From: an uncultured Idiomarina sp.
Lineage (GTDB): Bacteria; Pseudomonadota; Gammaproteobacteria; Enterobacterales; Alteromonadaceae
Assembly: GCA_946885915.1 (NCBI GenBank)
Contig: CAMPHF010000001.1
Location: 349,457 to 413,456, forward strand
Length of the DNA: 64,000 nucleotides
Direction of reading: 5' to 3'
Shown here: positions 59,272-64,000 of the stretch, piece by piece
Layout: each line of letters starts with the position of its first letter
Numbering within the stretch: the first letter of the stretch is position 1
Position numbers and translations under genes: made by a program
The notes under the pieces: generated by a model
Seen by the model: only the letters and a program-made list of their open reading frames with translations
Database searches by the model: none
What the model was told of the DNA's origin: nothing

Positions 59272-61221
59272 TTAGTTACTACTCTCTTGTTGAAGTTGTT
59301 CTAATGCTTCCCAACGCTCTAATGCTTGTAATAGCTCTTCTTCAATAGCGCTGAGCCGTTCCAACACAGGTTGTGTCACTGTGATGGCTTGTTGATAAAA
59401 GTCAGGTGCGGCAGCTTGCTCATTTAACCTTTGTTGTTCAACTTCAAGGGCTTCAATTTGTGCCGGTAACCCGTCTAATTCCCGTTGTAATTTGTATGAT
59501 AACTTTTTCTGATTGCGCTGCCCACCGCTGCTATTCGCGGTCGTAGTTTTGCTCGGCGTTTGCTGTGACTGTACGACGTTAGCGTTAGTTCCCTTTGGCG
59601 CCGAATCTACGCCGTTTAGCTGCGCTTGCAGATAATGTTGAACCTCGGTAAATCCGCCGAAAATTTCAGTCACAAGACCATTCCCCTCAAACAATAAGAT
59701 GGAGCTTGCGGTATTATTAATAAATTCGCGGTCATGGCTAACCATCACCACAGATCCTTGGTAATCGGCAATCAGTTGCTCAAGCAGCTCTAAAGTATCG
59801 ATGTCTAGATCGTTGGTAGGCTCATCTAAAATCAAGAAATTACTTGGTTTCAGAAAGATTTTGGCAAGTAATGCACGGTTACGTTCACCACCGGATAAGG
59901 CGCGCACCGGCGTTCTTGCTTGCTTGGGGGTAAATAGGAAGTCTTGTAAATAACTTAATATATGTTTGCTTTTGCCCTGATAAGTAACGTCTTGCTTACC
60001 CTCACCCACATTGTCTGCAACTGTCGCGTTAACATCCAACGCCGCGCGATGCTGATCAAAATATGCCACCTCAAGATTGGTACCTAATTTAATCTGCCCG
60101 GCATTAACAGCTTGTTGGCCAAGTAAAATGCGAATGAGCGTACTTTTACCACAACCATTGGGGCCAACGAGCGCAACTTTATCGCCGCGTTGCATGGTGA
60201 AATTAAAATCCGTCAATATTGGCTTGTCAGCAAAGCTTAACTGCAGTTGTTGGCCCTCAAACACTAATTTTCCAGAGCGTGCCGCTTCATTCACTGACAG
60301 TTTCACCGAGCCTTGCTGCTCGCGCCGCGCCTGACGCTCGCGCCGCAGCGCTTGCAATGCCCGCACTCGACCTTCGTTGCGGGTGCGCCGTGCTTTAATG
60401 CCTTGCCGAATCCAAGTTTCTTCTTGCGCAAGCTTTTTATCAAATTCGGCTTGCTGATTCACTTCTATATCAAGCAACTCTTGTTTCTTCTCGAGATACT
60501 TGTCGTAGTCTCCCGGGAATGACGTCAATATGCCGCGATCTAAGTCGATAATCCGAGATGCTACATTTCGAATAAAGGTTCGGTCGTGGCTAATAAACAG
60601 CACTGCCCCGCGGAATTCTTTCACGGTTTGCTCTAACCATTTCACCATCTCAATGTCGAGGTGGTTGGTGGGCTCATCAAGCAGCAGTAGATCAGGTTCA
60701 ACCACCAAGGCTTTGGCCAGCGCAACCCGGCGTAACCAGCCGCCTGATAGGTTGGCAAGCGTCTCATCTGGCGCTAACTCTAAGCGCGTTAATATAGCTT
60801 CGATTCGCGCATTAAACCGCCACCCATCTTGCGCATCGAGTTGGCTTTGTAGGCGTTCGAACTGGCTCAGCAATTGCGCATCATCGCCGTGCTGCGCAAG
60901 TTTATTCGCACACTGATGGAACGCTTGTAAGGTCGCGCCAATATCGCTCAGCCCAGCGGCAACAAAATCGTAAACCGTTGCCGAGCTGTTAGCCGGCGGA
61001 TCTTGCGGCAAGCGGGTGACAACGGCATTGCCGATGCGTTGTAGTTGGCCACCATCAAGTTGAATTTCAGCGTCTATGGCTTTTAGGAGCGTTGATTTTC
61101 CGGTGCCGTTGCGCCCTACCAAACATACTTTCTCGCCAGCTTCGATGAGCAATTCGGCATGGTCGAGAATAATTTGCTCACCAAACGCAAGCTGTCCGTC
61201 TGTTAATCGTAAAACACTCAT
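59272..61221 (-). CDS. uup: ABC-F ATPase Uup
   Basis: Uup is a cytoplasmic ABC-F protein with two ATPase domains and no membrane part, acting on ribosomes. Walker A motifs are GRNGTGKST (about 36-44) and GPNGCGKST. Signatures are LSGGWLRRVALAKAL and LSGGERNRALLAKIF, and Walker B segments are LLLLDEPTNHLD and FLILDEPTNDLD. A linker with KARRTRNEGRVRALQALRRERQARREQ separates the domains, and the C-terminal coiled coil (about 565-649) is the Uup DNA-binding-like region. The 649-residue length is normal. Confidence 0.96.
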   Translation of the reverse strand: MSVLRLTDGQLAFGEQIILDHAELLIEAGEKVCLVGRNGTGKSTLLKAIDAEIQLDGGQLQRIGNAVVTRLPQDPPANSSATVYDFVAAGLSDIGATLQAFHQCANKLAQHGDDAQLLSQFERLQSQLDAQDGWRFNARIEAILTRLELAPDETLANLSGGWLRRVALAKALVVEPDLLLLDEPTNHLDIEMVKWLEQTVKEFRGAVLFISHDRTFIRNVASRIIDLDRGILTSFPGDYDKYLEKKQELLDIEVNQQAEFDKKLAQEETWIRQGIKARRTRNEGRVRALQALRRERQARREQQGSVKLSVNEAARSGKLVFEGQQLQLSFADKPILTDFNFTMQRGDKVALVGPNGCGKSTLIRILLGQQAVNAGQIKLGTNLEVAYFDQHRAALDVNATVADNVGEGKQDVTYQGKSKHILSYLQDFLFTPKQARTPVRALSGGERNRALLAKIFLKPSNFLILDEPTNDLDIDTLELLEQLIADYQGSVVMVSHDREFINNTASSILLFEGNGLVTEIFGGFTEVQHYLQAQLNGVDSAPKGTNANVVQSQQTPSKTTTANSSGGQRNQKKLSYKLQRELDGLPAQIEALEVEQQRLNEQAAAPDFYQQAITVTQPVLERLSAIEEELLQALERWEALEQLQQESSN

Positions 61222-61227
61222 ATAAAT

Positions 61228-61476
61228 TTAGTCTTCTTCATCCTGGTCGCCAATAAACGCCATTAATTGGTCGTTAAACGGCCAGCGTAGTTCGGCATCA
61301 TCACTGGCCCGCACCAACACTGGAATTAAATGCTGATATTCGTCGAAAAGTGCTTTATCTGCTGTGATATCCACGGTATTTAACTGTATTTGAATGACCG
61401 ACTGTTGCTGTATTTGCAGCAAAGCTTGGGTGCATAAGTGACAATTAGGAGCGCTCAGCAAATAAAAAACAGGCAT
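61228..61476 (-). CDS. Glutaredoxin-like protein (DUF836)
   Basis: This is an 82-residue thioredoxin-fold protein. The CxxC site CHLC is at residues 12-15 after YLLSAPN, followed by the IQLNTVDITADKALFDEYQHLIPVLV stretch with its cis-proline. It belongs to the DUF836 glutaredoxin group. It starts inside the rlmL stop (TAATG) and is 6 bases from uup, an rlmKL-grx-uup order known in several gammaproteobacteria. Substrate unknown. Confidence 0.88.
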   Translation of the reverse strand: MPVFYLLSAPNCHLCTQALLQIQQQSVIQIQLNTVDITADKALFDEYQHLIPVLVRASDDAELRWPFNDQLMAFIGDQDEED

Positions 61477-63608
61477 TACACGGCGTCCGAAAAGCGCAAT
61501 TTATATACTTGGTGAATCCGCGCGTTACGTCCAAAATCAACCGGCAGCGTGCGCTGCGTGATATCCTCTGCTTGCATACCGAACTCGGCTATACCTGCAT
61601 CATCTAACTTAAATTTACGTTTATTATTCGAGAAAATAATAACCCCGTCATCCTTCAACAAACGGCAGGCTAGTTTCAATAAGTTCACATGATCACGCTG
61701 CACATCAAAACTATCTTCCATTCGCTTAGAATTCGAGAACGTCGGCGGATCAATGAAGATCAAATCAAAGCGTTGCTGGGGTGGCTGCTGCCGCAACCAC
61801 TGTAAGCAGTCAGCTTGCACAAATTGATATTGGCGTTGTCGCAATCCGTTTAGTTCGAAGTTACGAATGCCCCAATCCAAATAGGTGCGCGACATGTCTA
61901 CAGACGTTACCGATGCAGCGCCGCCAAGCGCTGCGTGCACAGAGGCTGTGCACGTATACGCAAACAGGTTCAACACATGCTTGGCTTGGCTCAACGCACC
62001 AATTTCCCGGCGTACTAAACGATGGTCAAGAAACAAGCCCGCATCCAAGTAATCGGTCAAGTTCACTTCAAATAGCGCGCCATATTCGTGTACTTGGGTA
62101 GTCCAACCCAGCGGCTTTTGCTTTTGATACTGCTGTTTACCGGTCTGCCGTTGACGCACTTTTAAGGTCATATTTTGGGCACTAAACGGCAACACCTGAT
62201 GGGCAGTGTCGAGTAAATGCCACAACCGGTCACGGGCGACATCTTCAGGAATTTGTTTCGGTGCGGCGTACTCTTGAATCATAAGAAAATCGCCATAAAC
62301 ATCAACCGCAGCGTTGTATTCTGGCAAGTCAGCGTCATATAAACGCCAAGCCGTTAACCCTTCTTGCGCCGCCCACTTCTCAAGTTTCTTGTAATTCTTC
62401 TTGAGCCTGTTGGCTATGTCGTCAGATTTACTTTCGGTAAACTCAGTTTGCTCTTTAGTCATGTCGTAAAGGGCCAAAATAACGTCTAATTGACCGTTAT
62501 AGAGCTTATATCGACGATGGCTACGCAGTTTTAAGCGCTTTAACAAGGTTTCATCCCCGGCTAGGAGCGCCACTTGATAATGACTAAACTGCTGGCGTAA
62601 ATTTTGACCTAACCGACGGTAGAGCAACAACGTTTCTAGTTCTTCACCGAGGCGTTCACCATAAGGCGGGTTGGCGAGTAATAAACCGGCAGGTGCAGGC
62701 GCTGAAATGTTAGTGGCGTCACCAACGCTGATGGCAATAAAGTCTTCGAGTTTTGCTCTTTCCACGTTCGCTTGGGCAATACTCACGAGTTTAGTGTCAG
62801 TATCATAGCCAAATAACTGAATGCTTTGTTGTGCAGCCGCTGCAAATCGTTGCTCAGCTTCGGTAATTAGCGTTTGCCACTGAGCTTCTTGGTGCTGCAG
62901 CCAATCACTGAAGCCCCAGTGGGAACGATAGAGTCCAGGTGCACGATCAAGCATGATCATGGCCGCTTCAATTAATAAGGTGCCTGAGCCACAAAATGGG
63001 TCAACAACTACACCAGGATTGGTACTAACGTCCGATTTAGTCACGCCCGCTCGAATCGCGACCGCCGCCGCAAGGTTTTCACGCAGCGGCGCACTGCCCT
63101 GCGCTTGGCGATAACCACGCCGGTGTAAACTTTCGCCGGATAAATCTATGTACCAGCTAAGCTGATGTTTGTGTAAATGCGCAGCAATCCGTAATTGAGG
63201 TTGCTGACGATCAACTGATGGCCGCTCTGCGCCAATCGCGCGAAAACGATCCACTATGCCATCTTTGACCAGCTGGGCACCAAATTGGGTGTGCCTAATT
63301 TCTTCATGACTACCGTTAAAGTCAACGCTGAACGTATGGCCCGGCGTGAAATGTTGTTCCCACTCGGTCTGCGCAACTGCAGCCGGAATATCTTGCGCTT
63401 GTTGTGCTGGTGCCTGCCCAAGTTTGAGTAAAATGCGGCTCGCAATTCGGCTCCATAAGCAGGCTCGATATGCGTCTGCTATTTCGCCCTCAAAATAGCA
63501 GCCTGCCTGGGTCTGTTTTACGCCCGGCAAGTTCAGTTGTTGTAGCTCGTCAAACAACAAGGGTTCAAGGCCCTTGGCGCAGGTGGCGAAGTAAGTCGCT
63601 GTGGTCAC
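61476..63608 (-). CDS. rlmL: 23S rRNA guanine methyltransferase RlmKL
   Basis: RlmKL is a fused enzyme that methylates G2445 (N2) and G2069 (N7) of 23S rRNA. An N-terminal THUMP domain (about 45-155) is followed by the RlmL methyltransferase with DPFCGSGTLLIEAAM (about 205) and LANPPYGERLGEE (about 313). The C-terminal RlmK part has VLNLFAYTCTASVHAALGGA and IDPPTFSNSKRMEDSF. The 710-residue length equals the E. coli protein. It heads the minus-strand rlmKL-grx-uup-DUF3466 block. Confidence 0.96.
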   Translation of the reverse strand: MTTATYFATCAKGLEPLLFDELQQLNLPGVKQTQAGCYFEGEIADAYRACLWSRIASRILLKLGQAPAQQAQDIPAAVAQTEWEQHFTPGHTFSVDFNGSHEEIRHTQFGAQLVKDGIVDRFRAIGAERPSVDRQQPQLRIAAHLHKHQLSWYIDLSGESLHRRGYRQAQGSAPLRENLAAAVAIRAGVTKSDVSTNPGVVVDPFCGSGTLLIEAAMIMLDRAPGLYRSHWGFSDWLQHQEAQWQTLITEAEQRFAAAAQQSIQLFGYDTDTKLVSIAQANVERAKLEDFIAISVGDATNISAPAPAGLLLANPPYGERLGEELETLLLYRRLGQNLRQQFSHYQVALLAGDETLLKRLKLRSHRRYKLYNGQLDVILALYDMTKEQTEFTESKSDDIANRLKKNYKKLEKWAAQEGLTAWRLYDADLPEYNAAVDVYGDFLMIQEYAAPKQIPEDVARDRLWHLLDTAHQVLPFSAQNMTLKVRQRQTGKQQYQKQKPLGWTTQVHEYGALFEVNLTDYLDAGLFLDHRLVRREIGALSQAKHVLNLFAYTCTASVHAALGGAASVTSVDMSRTYLDWGIRNFELNGLRQRQYQFVQADCLQWLRQQPPQQRFDLIFIDPPTFSNSKRMEDSFDVQRDHVNLLKLACRLLKDDGVIIFSNNKRKFKLDDAGIAEFGMQAEDITQRTLPVDFGRNARIHQVYKLRFSDAV

Positions 63609-63762
63609 AATAGCATTCCAGTTAATATCATTCGGTGCGTATTATAGCGAAGGCAGGCGCTGCTGTATGCGCCGTTTCGGCCTTAATTCGCCATGGGTCG
63701 TTGGATTTATGAGCAATCAACACCTGATTGTTCGAATAAACAGCGGTTGAACAAAATAACGC

Positions 63763-63791
63763 TTGCAGTTCACCAGCCAAGTCTTTAGTAT
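63763..63791 (+). promoter_or_regulatory. Promoter of the initiator tRNA
   Basis: TTGCAG and TAGTAT are 17 bases apart and end about 15 bases before the tRNA. The start region is C-rich, as in stable RNA promoters. Confidence 0.55.
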
Positions 63792-63805
63792 TCGCCTCAC
63801 TCGGA

Positions 63806-63902
<97 letters not shown>

Positions 63903-63945
63903 CCAGCATCAAGCGCCCGCATCGGGCTCAACTCTTATAAATTCT

Positions 63946-64000
63946 GAAGGTCGTAGGTTCAAATCCTGCTCCCGCAACCAATCCGAGACCCTCAGCAGTA
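63946..64000 (+). pseudogene. Broken second copy of tRNA-fMet, 3' part only
   Basis: It is identical to the last 35 bases of the tRNA and the 20 bases beyond. Upstream, only CGGGCTCA of the anticodon stem is recognisable; the 5' half is absent or replaced. It runs to the window edge, so what follows is unknown. It may be the remnant of a tandem tRNA duplication. Confidence 0.75.

Overview
The window looks like chromosome from an aerobic marine gammaproteobacterium. The gene orders fabD-fabG-acpP-fabF-pabC-mltG-tmk-holB-pilZ-tatD, bioA/bioBFCD, rluE-mnmA-hflD-purB, ccoNOQP-fixH-ccoI-ccoS, and lonH-fabA-rmf with uup-rlmL are gammaproteobacterial. The mix of leucine dehydrogenase, cbb3 oxidase and a type II DAHP synthase suggests Alteromonadales, perhaps Idiomarina or a relative. 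That genus-level guess is inference.

Left part (1-8150): a dense fatty-acid and cell-envelope operon, with fabD cut by the window edge. It runs through lytic transglycosylase mltG, thymidylate kinase, DNA polymerase III delta-prime, a PilZ-type pilus protein and TatD. A promoter-to-terminator unit without a gene follows and may be a small RNA. Next come asparaginase, SppA, a nitroreductase and asnS, then the complete biotin block with divergent overlapping promoters (13240-18686). After that are htpX, DAHP synthase, a DUF1338 enzyme, the PpsR/PpsA pair, the large YdiJ flavo-iron-sulfur oxidase and leucine dehydrogenase. YdiJ and the DUF1338 enzyme could form a D-2-hydroxyglutarate route.

Middle part (29600-47100): RoxA, purB-hflD-mnmA and rluE, a membrane protein with a Bax-like glucosaminidase, ttcA and uspE. 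Then comes the full cbb3 oxidase structural and assembly cluster on the minus strand. The fnr gene usually found beside uspE in this cluster is absent. A secreted fasciclin protein, an RND efflux pair and a secreted SRPBCC protein follow.

The most interesting part is 52130-53736. A nearly canonical dif site (XerCD chromosome-dimer resolution site) lies at 52130-52157, so this is the replication terminus. A second site at 53709-53736 has the same centre and XerC arm but a different XerD arm. Between them lies a 1.58-kb element with no recombinase. It carries a DUF3653-type phage protein, a 105-residue orphan protein and about 0.6 kb of non-coding DNA packed with strong hairpins. This is the layout expected of a very small filamentous-phage-like satellite that uses the host XerC/XerD (an IMEX).

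Right part (53757-64000): an unknown 134-residue protein, the Lon-like protease LonH, fabA, rmf (57 codons, easily missed), a DUF3466 exported protein, the ABC-F ATPase Uup, a small glutaredoxin-like protein and the 23S rRNA methyltransferase RlmKL. The window ends with an initiator tRNA-fMet gene and a second, broken copy of its 3' half.
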